From: Verrucomicrobiia bacterium
Lineage (GTDB): Bacteria > Verrucomicrobiota > Verrucomicrobiia > Verrucomicrobiales > DEV007
Reading direction: 5' to 3'
NCBI GenBank assembly: GCA_030430255.1
Contig: JAUIGD010000005.1
Span: 1 to 55,529 of the forward strand
Length of the DNA stretch: 55,529 nucleotides
Below are positions 15,904 to 24,596 of this stretch, piece after piece. A program made the position numbers and the translations under genes. The notes beneath the pieces were generated by a model. That model saw only the letters and a list, made by a program, of their open reading frames with translations, had not been told where the DNA came from and did no database searches. Numbering within the stretch: the stretch's first letter is position 1; each line of letters begins with the position of its first letter.

Positions 15904-18357
15904 CTACCGCTCCACCCGCCGGTAAAGGAAGGCGTCGGAGGTCAGCAGCGAGGTCAGCAGCGCGTCCATGCTGCCGCCGGACTCGCGGTAGGCACGCCAC
16001 GCGGCCTGCAGCACGGGCGCGTCCTCGGGCGTCTCGTTGCGGCCGATCCAGAAACGGAAGACGTGGCGGACGAAGACCTGCTCGACGCGCTCGCTGGCGG
16101 CGAGCCTGGCGATCATGTCCAGCGCGTCGGTCACCGGCCCGTCGAGTTCGGGATCGCCGGTATGGAGGATCCCGCCGCCCGTGTCGACCGGCTCCCCGTG
16201 CTCGGTGACCCGGTAGAGGCCGATGTGGTTGTACATTTCAAAGGGCAGCCCGAGGGGGTCCATCTGCTGGTGGCAGCGCCAGCACTCCGCCTCGCGGGTG
16301 ACGCGCATGCGGTGGCGCAAGGTCGACTGCGGCTCGTCGGGGAGCTGGGCGTCGACGGTGATGGGGACATCCGGGACGGCGCCGCCGAGCAGGCGCTCGA
16401 GGATCCACTTGCCGCGGTGGATGGCGTGGTTGTCCATCGCGTCCGAATGGGAGACCAACCAGCTCGGGTGGGTGAGGATGCCCATGCGTTGACCCTCCGG
16501 CAGCGTCGTCAGCGTGCGGTCGGCGTCGCCGCCGTAGTAGCGCAGCCCGGGCACGCGCACTTTGATGGCCTCCCCCTTCGGCAGCATCGTGTGGCCGCGC
16601 TCCTCGGGGGTGGGCTGGCGCTTCTTCTTCGGGTTGTTCGGGTCCGGCTTCGGCTTGGGGTTCCTGAGGTTTTCGCGGGTGCTGTAGTAGAGCGAGTCCG
16701 AGCGGGGGCGATAGACGGCCCGGTCGGTGGTCAGCAGCTCGCGCAGGACGTCGCGGTCCTCCTCGAGGATCCGTTCGACGAGCCGGTCCGTGCTCTGCAC
16801 CATCGCGAACATGTCGGAGACGTAGTCGCGCGGCGCCCCGCCGGTCGCCTCGCTCAACGCGGCGTCGTCCTTGCAGATGCGGCCGGCGCGGTCGTAGTCG
16901 AAGTACTCGCGGAAGAACTGCAGGACGCGCGGTTTGCGGATGCTCGGGTCGCCGAGGATGCGCGCCACCTCGCGGGCGACGTCGTCGCGATCCTTCATGC
17001 GGCCGTCGAGGACGGCCCCCCGCAGATCGGGGTTCGGCGGCAGGTAGCTGAACGCGGCGTTCACGGCGAGGGCGAGCTCCCAGTCCTGCAGCATGACGCG
17101 GCCGTGCTCGTCGGGCGAACCCCGCTCCGCCAGCTCGGCGCGGAACAGGGCTTCGCGATCGAGGAAGATCGAGGACAGGCCGAGGATCACCCCCTCCTCC
17201 TTGCCGAGTTCGGCGACCGCGCCCTCGGCGATCCTGCAGTAGGTGGCGGACTCCTCCGCGGTCGGCGGGCGGAAGGTGAGCGCCTCGAAGAGGAAATCGA
17301 CCGCCGCGCGCAGCTCGGCCCCGCCGACGCCCTCCCCCTCCATCAGTTCGGCCACCGGGGTCAGGGGTCGCGTCGGCTCGGTCTGGTAGGTCAGGCTCTG
17401 GATGGTCCCGCGGATGTCGACGCCCTGGTATTTCGCCGGGCGCTGGACTTTCTTCGGCTCGTCGGTGAACTGCCAGCTCTCGCCGGGCGGCCCGAGCGCC
17501 ATGTAGCGGACGATGTCTTCGGCGGTCTGGGCGATCTGCGTGGCTTCGGCTCCGTTGACCGAGGAGAGGGACGGATAACTGCGCAGGCCGTGGTCGGCGG
17601 CCGTGCTGAGCACCGGCGGGAAGCCGGTGATGGCGGCGACATACGCGGCGCTGCCGCCGACCCAGCTGTTGATGCGGTCGAGCCCGTAGTAGACCTTCAC
17701 CTCGCCGAGCGTGTTCCAAGGGATCTGGTCGCCGCGGGCGCGCAGGCCGGGGTGGTTCGGGTTGTATTCGGGCTCCTCGTTGATGAGCGCGTTGAGCCGG
17801 ACGAGGTGCTCCTGCGGATCGACGCGCCAGAGGCGGGCCGGCGTCGAGGTCGGCGCCAACCCCTCGGGGATCGCGCCGAAGAGGAGTTCGTGCGGCAGGT
17901 GGTTGGCCTTGGAGGGGTGGCGGTGGGTGCTGAAGCCGCCGGCGTCCGCGAGCGCCGTCTCGAGCTCGCCGGTGATCCACGTCGAGATCCGCAGTCGCTC
18001 GCCGGCCGAGGGCTGGTTCTTCTTGTCCCGCGGCGGCATGGCCGCGAGGGCGACCTGTTCCCAGACCCGGGTCCAGAGCTCGGCGTTCTCGGCGCCGACG
18101 CCGCCCAGCCCCTCCAGCGAGACGCCGCCCTTCTGCACGTCCGAGTCGTGGCAGTCGTAGCAGTAGTTGGCGAGGAACGGTTCGAGCTCGACGGCCGGCG
18201 GCGCGGCGGCGGCGCCGGGCGACAGCAGGCCCGCAAGCGCCGCCGCCACGCTGACGATCGGCAGGCGCGCAGCGCGGGACGGCGGCGTCCGGGCGACGCC
18301 CTCGCCTCCGCGCCACCCGAGAGGACGCGCGGGCCGTTCGGAATCGCCAGCAGACAT
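15904..18357 (-). CDS. Planctomycete-type cytochrome / DUF1592-DUF1588 protein
   Basis: 817 aa from the ATG at 18357, with a long basic leader and a hydrophobic segment (IVSVAAALAGLLSPGAAA) acting as a signal peptide. CYDCH at residues 66-70 is a c-type haem site in a PSCyt1-like domain. The rest follows the standard order: DUF1587 (VDPQEHLVRLNALINEE), DUF1592 (QFFREYFDYDRAG, MFAMVQSTDRLVERIL), DUF1588 (MGILTHPSWLVSHSDAMDN, HRGKWILERLLG, CWRCHQQMDPLGLPFEMYNH), and DUF1585 at the C-terminus (LDMIARLAASERVEQVFVRH). CWRCH is a second CxxCH. These large periplasmic proteins are abundant in Planctomycetota and Verrucomicrobiota and of unproven function. It lies 8 bases after the DUF1552 gene, its usual partner. 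Confidence 0.9.
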   Translation of the reverse strand: MSAGDSERPARPLGWRGGEGVARTPPSRAARLPIVSVAAALAGLLSPGAAAAPPAVELEPFLANYCYDCHDSDVQKGGVSLEGLGGVGAENAELWTRVWEQVALAAMPPRDKKNQPSAGERLRISTWITGELETALADAGGFSTHRHPSKANHLPHELLFGAIPEGLAPTSTPARLWRVDPQEHLVRLNALINEEPEYNPNHPGLRARGDQIPWNTLGEVKVYYGLDRINSWVGGSAAYVAAITGFPPVLSTAADHGLRSYPSLSSVNGAEATQIAQTAEDIVRYMALGPPGESWQFTDEPKKVQRPAKYQGVDIRGTIQSLTYQTEPTRPLTPVAELMEGEGVGGAELRAAVDFLFEALTFRPPTAEESATYCRIAEGAVAELGKEEGVILGLSSIFLDREALFRAELAERGSPDEHGRVMLQDWELALAVNAAFSYLPPNPDLRGAVLDGRMKDRDDVAREVARILGDPSIRKPRVLQFFREYFDYDRAGRICKDDAALSEATGGAPRDYVSDMFAMVQSTDRLVERILEEDRDVLRELLTTDRAVYRPRSDSLYYSTRENLRNPKPKPDPNNPKKKRQPTPEERGHTMLPKGEAIKVRVPGLRYYGGDADRTLTTLPEGQRMGILTHPSWLVSHSDAMDNHAIHRGKWILERLLGGAVPDVPITVDAQLPDEPQSTLRHRMRVTREAECWRCHQQMDPLGLPFEMYNHIGLYRVTEHGEPVDTGGGILHTGDPELDGPVTDALDMIARLAASERVEQVFVRHVFRFWIGRNETPEDAPVLQAAWRAYRESGGSMDALLTSLLTSDAFLYRRVER

Positions 18358-18365
18358 CGGCTTGG

Positions 18366-19703
18366 CTACGCCATCAGCTGCTCGATCGGCCCGACGCCCC
18401 GGTCGAACTTCTCGGCCAGCTTGCCGTCCATGTTGAAGCGGTCGCAGGGCGCGCCGGCGGCGTGGAGGAGGGTGGCGTACATCGCGTTGATCGGCCGTTT
18501 GCCGTCCAGCTGGGTGAACTGGCCGGTCTTGATCGCGCCGCCCGGGTTGCCGATCAGCATGAACGGCCAGTTCTGGCCATTGGTGTGCTGCTTGTCGGCG
18601 TTGTTGCTGGTGTAGACGATCAGCGTGTGGTCCATCATCGTGCCGCCGTCCTCGGGCATCGACTCGAGGCTCTCGACCAATTTCACCAGCATGCGGCTGT
18701 TGTACTGGCGGATCTTGACCCAGATGTCGTTCCCCGGCTGTGGCATGTGACCCAGGTTGTGCCCCTGCTTGTCGACGCCGAGCCCCTTCCACGCACCGAA
18801 GATCTCGCCGCGGCCGGAGCCGATCGTGAGGGTGTTGGTGATGCCGGACCGGAGGGCGGCGATGCCGATGTCGAGCAGCGCGTCATGCCAGTCGGTCTCG
18901 AACTCGGGCGCGGTGAACTTTGCCCCGAACTCGGGGGCGAACTGGCCGAGGTGCGCCGAGGCGCCGGCCAGCCGCTCGCGCAGGCCGTTGATGTCGCGGA
19001 ATCCGTCGACGTAGTTGCCATAGCGCGCCCGCTCGCCGGCGGGCAGGGATTCGCCGCCGTTGCGGGCGAGCCCCTCGACGGCGTCGAAGACCCGCGAGCG
19101 CGCCTCGTAGCGCCGTTTCACCTCGCCGGTCGCGATGCCGCCGAACAGCATCTGGTAGAGGTCGACCGGGTTCGAGTGCATGAAGATCGGCCGGCCGGCA
19201 CCCGCGGCGGAGAGCGTCGCCAAGGTCGGGCGCGAGCGCATGTTCTCGAGCGAGTCCATGCCGATGCAGAGGTGCGGCAGGATCGTCTCGGGAAGGAGGC
19301 CGCTGACCACGTGGTCGATCGTCACGCCGCGGGCCGGGATGCCGATGCCGCCGCGGTAGCCGCCGAGCGCGCCGAAGTAGGCGCTGTGCGAGGGGCTGGT
19401 GTGGCGCCCGTGCAGGCCGTTGACGATGTGCAGCTTGTCTTTGATCGCCTCGAGCGGCCGGATCGGTTCGGGCAGCTCGACCCCGGCGAGGGGGACGTCT
19501 TCCCCGAGCCCCTTCGGGATCGCGGTCGCCGGGTCGAAGCCCTGGTTCTGCAGGAAGAAGACGATGCGCTTGAGGCCGCGGGCGGCGCCGGGGGCCGCAC
19601 CCTGGGCTGCACCGGCATGGGCGGCGGGCGGCAGCAGCGATGGGCCAAAGGCGGCACCGGTGGCGGTGGCGAGCGATTTGAGGGCGGAGCGGCGGGTGAG
19701 CAT
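18366..19703 (-). CDS. DUF1552 protein, Tat-exported
   Basis: 445 aa from the ATG at 19703; the track start at 19724 adds seven codons. The leader [20 protein letters not shown] has the paired arginines and weakly hydrophobic core of a Tat signal. The mature protein matches DUF1552 (alkaline-phosphatase-like fold, DUF1501 relatives): [64 protein letters not shown] and [12 protein letters not shown] near the end. The gene is followed after 8 bases by the DUF1592 cytochrome gene. Co-occurrence of these families is a hallmark of this group, but the biochemical role is unknown. It could be a secreted hydrolase working with the haem protein. Confidence 0.9.
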   Translation of the reverse strand: MLTRRSALKSLATATGAAFGPSLLPPAAHAGAAQGAAPGAARGLKRIVFFLQNQGFDPATAIPKGLGEDVPLAGVELPEPIRPLEAIKDKLHIVNGLHGRHTSPSHSAYFGALGGYRGGIGIPARGVTIDHVVSGLLPETILPHLCIGMDSLENMRSRPTLATLSAAGAGRPIFMHSNPVDLYQMLFGGIATGEVKRRYEARSRVFDAVEGLARNGGESLPAGERARYGNYVDGFRDINGLRERLAGASAHLGQFAPEFGAKFTAPEFETDWHDALLDIGIAALRSGITNTLTIGSGRGEIFGAWKGLGVDKQGHNLGHMPQPGNDIWVKIRQYNSRMLVKLVESLESMPEDGGTMMDHTLIVYTSNNADKQHTNGQNWPFMLIGNPGGAIKTGQFTQLDGKRPINAMYATLLHAAGAPCDRFNMDGKLAEKFDRGVGPIEQLMA

Positions 19704-19744
19704 GGGCGAAAAGGTCGCAATCAATGTCCGCCCGGCGCGGAATC

Positions 19745-19878
19745 AAACGGAAGTCGGGGCTGGGCGGAGCGGCGGCATTGCCGCCGTGGTCCGGTCGCGC
19801 CTGACCCGGTTTTCGCCCCACGGATGCCGGGCGCCAGAGCGCCCGCCACCGCCCGCCCGGCGACAGGAGTGTCGCCGC
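19745..19878. repeat. Cluster of short GC-rich hairpins
   Basis: Three stem-loops in the divergent gap: GCGGCGGCATTGCCGCCG near 19769, GGGCGCCAGAGCGCCC at 19829-19844, and GGCGACAGGAGTGTCGCC at 19859-19876. The last resembles two hairpins downstream of the redoxin gene near 53369 and 53482. Confidence 0.5.
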
Positions 19879-19909
19879 TCCGTTGCTGTGATCGAAATGG
19901 AATGGGGGC

Positions 19910-19938
19910 TTCCATGATCCCCGGGGTCGATGTATTTT
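19910..19938 (+). promoter_or_regulatory. Candidate promoter for the first DP-repeat pair
   Basis: TTCCAT, a 17-base spacer, then TATTTT ending six bases before the ATG at 19945. The -35 box is poor, the -10 box fair. Transcription would start at or next to the start codon. Confidence 0.3.
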
Positions 19939-19944
19939 CGCGGG

Positions 19945-21354
19945 ATGAAAATGCGTGCGCTCCTCGCCGCGGCCGGAGTGGCCTCGGGCGGGTTCTGGCT
20001 CGGCTACGCCAGCGCGCCGGGGGAACGAGCCGGTGGCGAGGTGGGCGAGGCGGGGGAAGCATCGGGGGCGCAACGAAGCCCGGAGCCGGAGCCGGCGACC
20101 GCGCTGGGCAGGTCGGAGCCCGGCTCGGCGGCCATGCTCGCCCGCGTGTCGCGCGCCGGGGGGCTGGGCGGCTTCTCCAAACTGCGCGCCACCTTGCGCC
20201 TCATCGACGCGTGCGAACCCGGGGAGTTCGACGCCTTGCTCGAGCAGTTGGCTGTGGAGCACGGCGTCGGTTTCGACGATGACTTCGGCATGGTCGAGAT
20301 GCTGGCGGAGCGGCTGTTCAAACGCTGGGCGGAGGTGGACGGCGTCGGCTTGGCGGAGGCCTTTGTCCGCGGCGACGTGCTGGTGTTCGATGAGAACACC
20401 TACGAGGTCGCCTTCGCCCTGGCGGAACTGGAAGGCGAGGCCGCCGACCAGATCTGGGCGACGCTGCGCGGGGCGAAGATCCGCTCTCGGCGCGAGGAAT
20501 GTTGCAAGCGCTTCCTCAACCGGCTGGCCGAGCGCGACCCGATGGCGGCTCTGAAGCGGGCGGCGGACCTCGATCCCCAGTCCGAGCGCAGCGCCATCAC
20601 CGAGGTGCTGGAGAAGGCGGCGAAGAAGGATCCGCTCGCGGCCTTGGCGTTTGTGGAACGGCTGCCGCAAGCCCCGTTAGAGCATGTCGTCCGAGCCACG
20701 GTCGCGCCGGGAGGGGAGATGCGTAGCGACATCGTGATGACTCTGGGCTCCGATCCCAACCTTCGGGTGGTCGCCCATGAGTGGTCGCAGAGGGACCCGG
20801 CAGCGGCGCTCAGCTGGTCGGAGACGCTGCCTGAATCGCAGCGGGTCACCCTCATGCCGGCGCTGCTCGAAGGGTGGCTCAAGGCCGAGCCGGAAGCGGC
20901 CCTGGCCCATGCGGCGGAGCATCTCCGGGGAAGGGAGCGAGATGGGTTCTACGATCGCGCGATGTCGAACCGAGATCTGCCGCTGGAACGCCGGCGGGAA
21001 CTCGCGGAGGCGGGGACGCTCCATGCCACGCGCGGTCGAACGCGGTTCGTGGCCGACTGGCTGCGGCAGGACCCCGCAGCGGCCGCTGCCTGGCTGGCGG
21101 AGCAGCCGCGGGAAGCGGCGCTGACATTGATCGGAGCAGCGGCTGTCATCTCGGGTTCTGACATCCGGTTCGACGAGATCGCCGACCCGGAGCTTCGAGA
21201 GGCAGCGGAGAACCCGCCCGGATTGCGTTGGTCAGAGATGTCGAATCAGTTTGAGTTCCTGCAGCCCGTGCCGCCCGAAGCGTTCCTCCCGCCCGGTGCG
21301 TTCCTCCCGCCCGGACCATACGATCCACCAGAAGGGAACGGGGGGACACTGTGA
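19945..21354 (+). CDS. Membrane-anchored DP-repeat protein 1
   Basis: 469 aa from the ATG at 19945. ATG codons at 19930 and 19951 are also in frame, and the choice follows the MK start shared with its paralogues. One hydrophobic N-terminal helix ends in GGFWLGYASA, followed by a Pro/Glu-rich linker to about residue 60. The rest is helical and carries a recurring motif of about 30-36 residues: AERDPMAALKRA, AKKDPLAALAFVERLPQ, SQRDPAAALSWSETLP, LKAEPEAALAHA, LRQDPAAAAAWLAEQP. The C-terminus has two near-identical EAFLPPG / GAFLPPG units. The repeat domain is predicted to be periplasmic. The TGA stop overlaps the next GTG start by 4 bases, indicating translational coupling. Function is unknown. 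Confidence 0.8.
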   Translation: MKMRALLAAAGVASGGFWLGYASAPGERAGGEVGEAGEASGAQRSPEPEPATALGRSEPGSAAMLARVSRAGGLGGFSKLRATLRLIDACEPGEFDALLEQLAVEHGVGFDDDFGMVEMLAERLFKRWAEVDGVGLAEAFVRGDVLVFDENTYEVAFALAELEGEAADQIWATLRGAKIRSRREECCKRFLNRLAERDPMAALKRAADLDPQSERSAITEVLEKAAKKDPLAALAFVERLPQAPLEHVVRATVAPGGEMRSDIVMTLGSDPNLRVVAHEWSQRDPAAALSWSETLPESQRVTLMPALLEGWLKAEPEAALAHAAEHLRGRERDGFYDRAMSNRDLPLERRRELAEAGTLHATRGRTRFVADWLRQDPAAAAAWLAEQPREAALTLIGAAAVISGSDIRFDEIADPELREAAENPPGLRWSEMSNQFEFLQPVPPEAFLPPGAFLPPGPYDPPEGNGGTL

Positions 21355-23306
21355 AGACCTTCGGCGGCATCACCCTCGCCGCGCTCGCCGTCGCCGCCTT
21401 CGCGGCGGGACGGTGGGCGGGAGCGGGGCAGACTTCGGCGGAGCCGACGGGCGATGCTTCGACCAGCGGTGCCAGCGGATCGGGCCAGGCAGTCGGAGCC
21501 GCGAGCGACACTTGGGAGGCGGGCGTCAAGGAGCTGGTCGAGGCGCCGCCGGCGGGGCGAGGGGCGGAATGGGTGGCGCGCCTGTTGGACGGCGATGTCG
21601 ACGGGGTGGCGGCGGAGCTGGAGGCGATCGAGGACGAGGCGGCGCGGACGGATGCCTGCCTCGAGGCGATCGCGGCCATGGACAGCGCGGCGATCCGCAC
21701 CTTGGTGGAGACCTACTTCGGGGGCGAGGACACCGAGGTCGCAGAGGCCTGGGTCGACACCGTCGATGAGGTTGCGGCCTTCGCCTTCATGCAGCGCTGG
21801 GCGGAGGTCGATGCCGCTGGCCTGCTGGCCTACGGCAAGGGTCGCTGGGAGGCGGCGGGTTCGCCGGGCGACGACGAGTCGATGTCGGCCTGGTTCGCGT
21901 TCGGGGCAGCGCTGTTCGTGGCCGAGATCGACCCCGACCGAGCCATCGCGCTCGGCGAGGCGATCGGCGGCGACATGGGGCAGGAGGTCAAACTGATGTC
22001 CATCGAGCTGCTCGCGAAGGCCGACCCCAAGCGGGCGCTGGAGCTGGCGCTGGCCGAGGAAGGTGTCCTCGACAACTTCGGTGGCATGCTCGGCTTCGCA
22101 GGGCCCCGCGTCGGCGAGGCCTTGCCGGTGGCGATGGCGATCGAGGACGAGGAGCTGAGATCGGAGGTGCTGGAGTCGCTGCTCGAGCCGATGTTCCTCG
22201 CCGACCCGCTCGCCACCTTCGAGGCGGTGCTCGTCTGGCCGGATGCCGACGAGGCCGAGGAGTTGACCGTCGATCTGATCGAAGCCTGGGCCGGGCGCGA
22301 CCCGGCGGCGGCGCTCGCTGCGGCCGACCGCGTCCCGGATGGGTTGCGCGAGGAGGCGAGGTATTCCGCCTTCATCGGTTGGGCCACACGCGAGCCCCGG
22401 GTGGCGCCCTCCGCGGCTCAGGCGGAACTTGGCGATGAAGACATGGCGGCCCTCGCGGTCCACGCTGCCGCGGCGATGCCGCCGAACGAGGCCTTGATGT
22501 TTGCCAACGTTCTGAGCCCCGCAGGACGAACGGCGTTGCTCGGCAACTACCTCGCTGAAGATGCCCCCGCGGCGCTGCAGTGGATCGCGGGGGGGGCGGA
22601 CGACGAGATCCCGGAGCGCGATTCCCTGGCGCGGAGGGCGGGGTTGCAGTTGGGCGCCGACGGCGCCGACGCCGTGCGCGAGGCGATGGCCCTGCTCGCT
22701 GGCGCGGAGGGCGACGCCGAGGGGAACCTGCCCGCCCGCCTCCTCCTCGGCGCGCTGCCCGCCCTCGGCTACAACAGTCCGGCCGAAGCCCAAGCCTTGA
22801 TCGCGAGCGCCCCGGCCGATCGCCGGACGGAGCTCTCGAACGCCCTCGCACAGGGTTGGGTCGAGCGCGACCCCGAGGCGGCGGTCGCCTTCGTCCGCGC
22901 CGAAGGCGACGCCGACGGGGCAGCGGCGACCTGGGGCCGCTGGGCGCTGTTCGACCCGGGGGCGGCACACGCCTCGATCCTCGCCGCGGAGGCCGGCGAC
23001 CCGGCCGCGCTGGCGGAGGCCGTGGAGCGGTCGCGGCTCGCCGTCGCGTGGGCGAACCGCGACCCGGAAGCGGCGGCGCACGCGATGCTGGATCTGCCCG
23101 CAACCGACGCGGCGGCCGGCGAGCAGCTGGCGGTCGTGATGGGAAATTGGGCGACCTACGATCCCGTCGCGGCCTCGCAGTTCGCCGCGTCGCAACTCGC
23201 GCCCGGCGAGGTTCGCGACGCGGCGGTGAAGGCGCTGTCAGAAGGGCTGGAGCGCACCGATCCGGAAGCGGCCGCGGCTTGGCGGGCGACGATCGGCGAG
23301 CGGTAG
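21351..23306 (+). CDS. Membrane-anchored DP-repeat protein 2
   Basis: 651 aa from a GTG overlapping the previous stop. A single N-terminal hydrophobic helix (ITLAALAVAAFAAGRWAG) is followed by an acidic, Ala-rich helical array. Motif occurrences include AGRDPAAALAAADRVPD, VERDPEAAVAFVRAEGD, LFDPGAAHAS, ANRDPEAAAHAMLDLP, ATYDPVAASQFA and ERTDPEAAAAWRA at the very end. Between repeats, 'LPxxxR' turns alternate with Ala/Leu helices, which suggests a solenoid of the TPR/HEAT kind. It is paralogous to the proteins at 19945, 25655 and 27730. The stop codon TAG coincides with the first bases of a MITE-like repeat. No catalytic motif is visible; a scaffold or ligand-binding role is inferred. Confidence 0.8.
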   Translation: MKTFGGITLAALAVAAFAAGRWAGAGQTSAEPTGDASTSGASGSGQAVGAASDTWEAGVKELVEAPPAGRGAEWVARLLDGDVDGVAAELEAIEDEAARTDACLEAIAAMDSAAIRTLVETYFGGEDTEVAEAWVDTVDEVAAFAFMQRWAEVDAAGLLAYGKGRWEAAGSPGDDESMSAWFAFGAALFVAEIDPDRAIALGEAIGGDMGQEVKLMSIELLAKADPKRALELALAEEGVLDNFGGMLGFAGPRVGEALPVAMAIEDEELRSEVLESLLEPMFLADPLATFEAVLVWPDADEAEELTVDLIEAWAGRDPAAALAAADRVPDGLREEARYSAFIGWATREPRVAPSAAQAELGDEDMAALAVHAAAAMPPNEALMFANVLSPAGRTALLGNYLAEDAPAALQWIAGGADDEIPERDSLARRAGLQLGADGADAVREAMALLAGAEGDAEGNLPARLLLGALPALGYNSPAEAQALIASAPADRRTELSNALAQGWVERDPEAAVAFVRAEGDADGAAATWGRWALFDPGAAHASILAAEAGDPAALAEAVERSRLAVAWANRDPEAAAHAMLDLPATDAAAGEQLAVVMGNWATYDPVAASQFAASQLAPGEVRDAAVKALSEGLERTDPEAAAAWRATIGER

Positions 23307-23485
23307 CCCGAATCGATCACCAAGCTCCGGGCTGTGGCTCGCCCTCGTTGACGCTGAGGGTGTTGGCGTGGTGACCGGCTCGGGCAGGGTGTTTACCCAG
23401 CCGCTTCGCCGGCCCCTGCCGCCGCCTACTCAGCGTCAACGAATGGCAGCGCCTCGCCTGCGAATGTGGTGATCGATCCGGGCTA
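23304..23485. repeat. MITE-like palindromic repeat, copy 3
   Basis: 182 bp, from TAGCCCGAATCGATCACCA to its inverted counterpart TGGTGATCGATCCGGGCTA. It is close to identical to the reverse complement of copy 1. It lies between convergent genes and supplies the stop codon of DP-repeat protein 2. Confidence 0.82.
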
Positions 23486-23489
23486 GCGG

Positions 23490-23620
23490 AGCGCGAGCAT
23501 CTTGCTCGCATCGGGGATGGTTTGGTTCGCCCTCGACGCGGGTGGGCGGGCGTCGGGCGTTTTGGAGTGGCCTGGAGGCGGGACGCCTCCGGCACGGACA
23601 TCGGCGGGACGCCGATGCCA
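23490..23620. repeat. Palindromic hairpin repeats (family A)
   Basis: Directly after the MITE: GCGAGCATCTTGCTCGC (from about 23492), then GGAGGCGGGACGCCTCC (23574-23590) and CATCGGCGGGACGCCGATG (23599-23617). It lies in the convergent gap before the ROK kinase gene and probably acts as a transcription barrier. Confidence 0.65.
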
Positions 23621-23629
23621 CGCTCGCAG

Positions 23630-24589
23630 CTACGACACCTCTGCCGCGAGCGCCGCGGCGCCGATGAGGCCGGCCTCGTTGCCGAACTGGGCGGGCAGGA
23701 TGCGCAGGTCTTGCGAGATCACCTCCGAGACCATCGACCGCACGCGGCGCTCGAGCGGCTCGAAGAGCAGGTCGGCGGCTTTGGCGACCCCGCCGCCGAT
23801 GACGAAGGCCTGCGGGTTCAGCAGCCAGGCGACGCTCGCCAACGCGCAGCCGAGGTAGTCGGCGATCTCGATCCAGATGTCGTTGGCGGCGGCGTCCCCC
23901 GCAGCGGCGCGCTCGGCAAGCGCCTTCGGCGTCCAACCGCCCTCGGGCTCCGGTTTGTCGTGCAGGCGCGCGGCGGCCAGCTCGCCGATCTGGCGGTTGC
24001 CGATGTACGTCTCGAGCCCGCCGGGCTGGCCGTACGGCCCCGTCTTGCCACGGTAGTCGATGGACATCTGGCCGATCTCGCCGGCGGCGCAACGGCTGCC
24101 GCGGTAGAGCTCGCCGCCGATGATCAAGCCGCCGCCGATGCCGGTCCCGAGCGTCAGGGCGACGACGTCGGTGTAGCCGCGCGCGGCGCCGTGGCGGAAC
24201 TCGGCGTAGGCCATGCAGTTGGCGTCGTTGTCGATCGCCGCGGGCAGGCCGGTCTTCTCCGCGAGCAGCTCGCGCAGCGGGATGTCCTCCCAGCCGGGGA
24301 CGTTGGTGACGATCTTCACGACGCCGCCCGGGACATCGACCAAGCCGGGCACCCCGCAGCCGACGGCGGCCGCCGCGGGGCAGCGCTCGCGCAGGGCCGC
24401 GACGACGTCCGCCATCGCGTCGACCAGCGCCTCCGGGCCGTCGTGGTCGGCCGTGACCACCACCTCCGGCGCGGCGCCGCCGAGCACCTCCGAGAGGAGG
24501 CCGATCTTCACCGAGGTGCCGCCGAAGTCGATGCCGATGGTCTCGGTTCCCAAGGCGGGCGCGGGCGCGGGTGCGGTTTGAGTTTCCAA
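23630..24589 (-). CDS. ROK-family sugar kinase (glucokinase-like)
   Basis: 319 aa. After a Pro/Ala leader, TIGIDFGGTSVKIGLL is the ATP phosphate-binding motif. GCGVPGLVD and AIDNDANCMAYAEF (with the catalytic Asp) define the ROK family, and LTLGTGIGGGLIIGGEL and the late LNPQAFVIGGGVAKA complete it. ROK kinases phosphorylate glucose, fructose or N-acetylated sugars. The usual zinc site, CxCGxxGCxE, is replaced here by PYGQPGGLE and has lost its cysteines, although the GEIG motif just before it is kept. Substrate cannot be fixed. It follows coaX by 7 bases, so the two share an operon; the functional link to CoA synthesis is unclear. Confidence 0.9.
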   Translation of the reverse strand: METQTAPAPAPALGTETIGIDFGGTSVKIGLLSEVLGGAAPEVVVTADHDGPEALVDAMADVVAALRERCPAAAAVGCGVPGLVDVPGGVVKIVTNVPGWEDIPLRELLAEKTGLPAAIDNDANCMAYAEFRHGAARGYTDVVALTLGTGIGGGLIIGGELYRGSRCAAGEIGQMSIDYRGKTGPYGQPGGLETYIGNRQIGELAAARLHDKPEPEGGWTPKALAERAAAGDAAANDIWIEIADYLGCALASVAWLLNPQAFVIGGGVAKAADLLFEPLERRVRSMVSEVISQDLRILPAQFGNEAGLIGAAALAAEVS

Positions 24590-24596
24590 TGGATTG

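Noticed and set aside
15421-16208. C-terminal extension of the lysC frame 0 past 15420
   Set aside because: After the frameshift the translation becomes His/Arg/Asp-rich nonsense and overlaps the opposite DUF1592 gene.
15817-18615. 932-aa plus-strand ORF over the DUF1592 gene
   Set aside because: Reads as the typical antisense pattern of His/Gly/Arg/Val; the minus strand has all expected cytochrome motifs.
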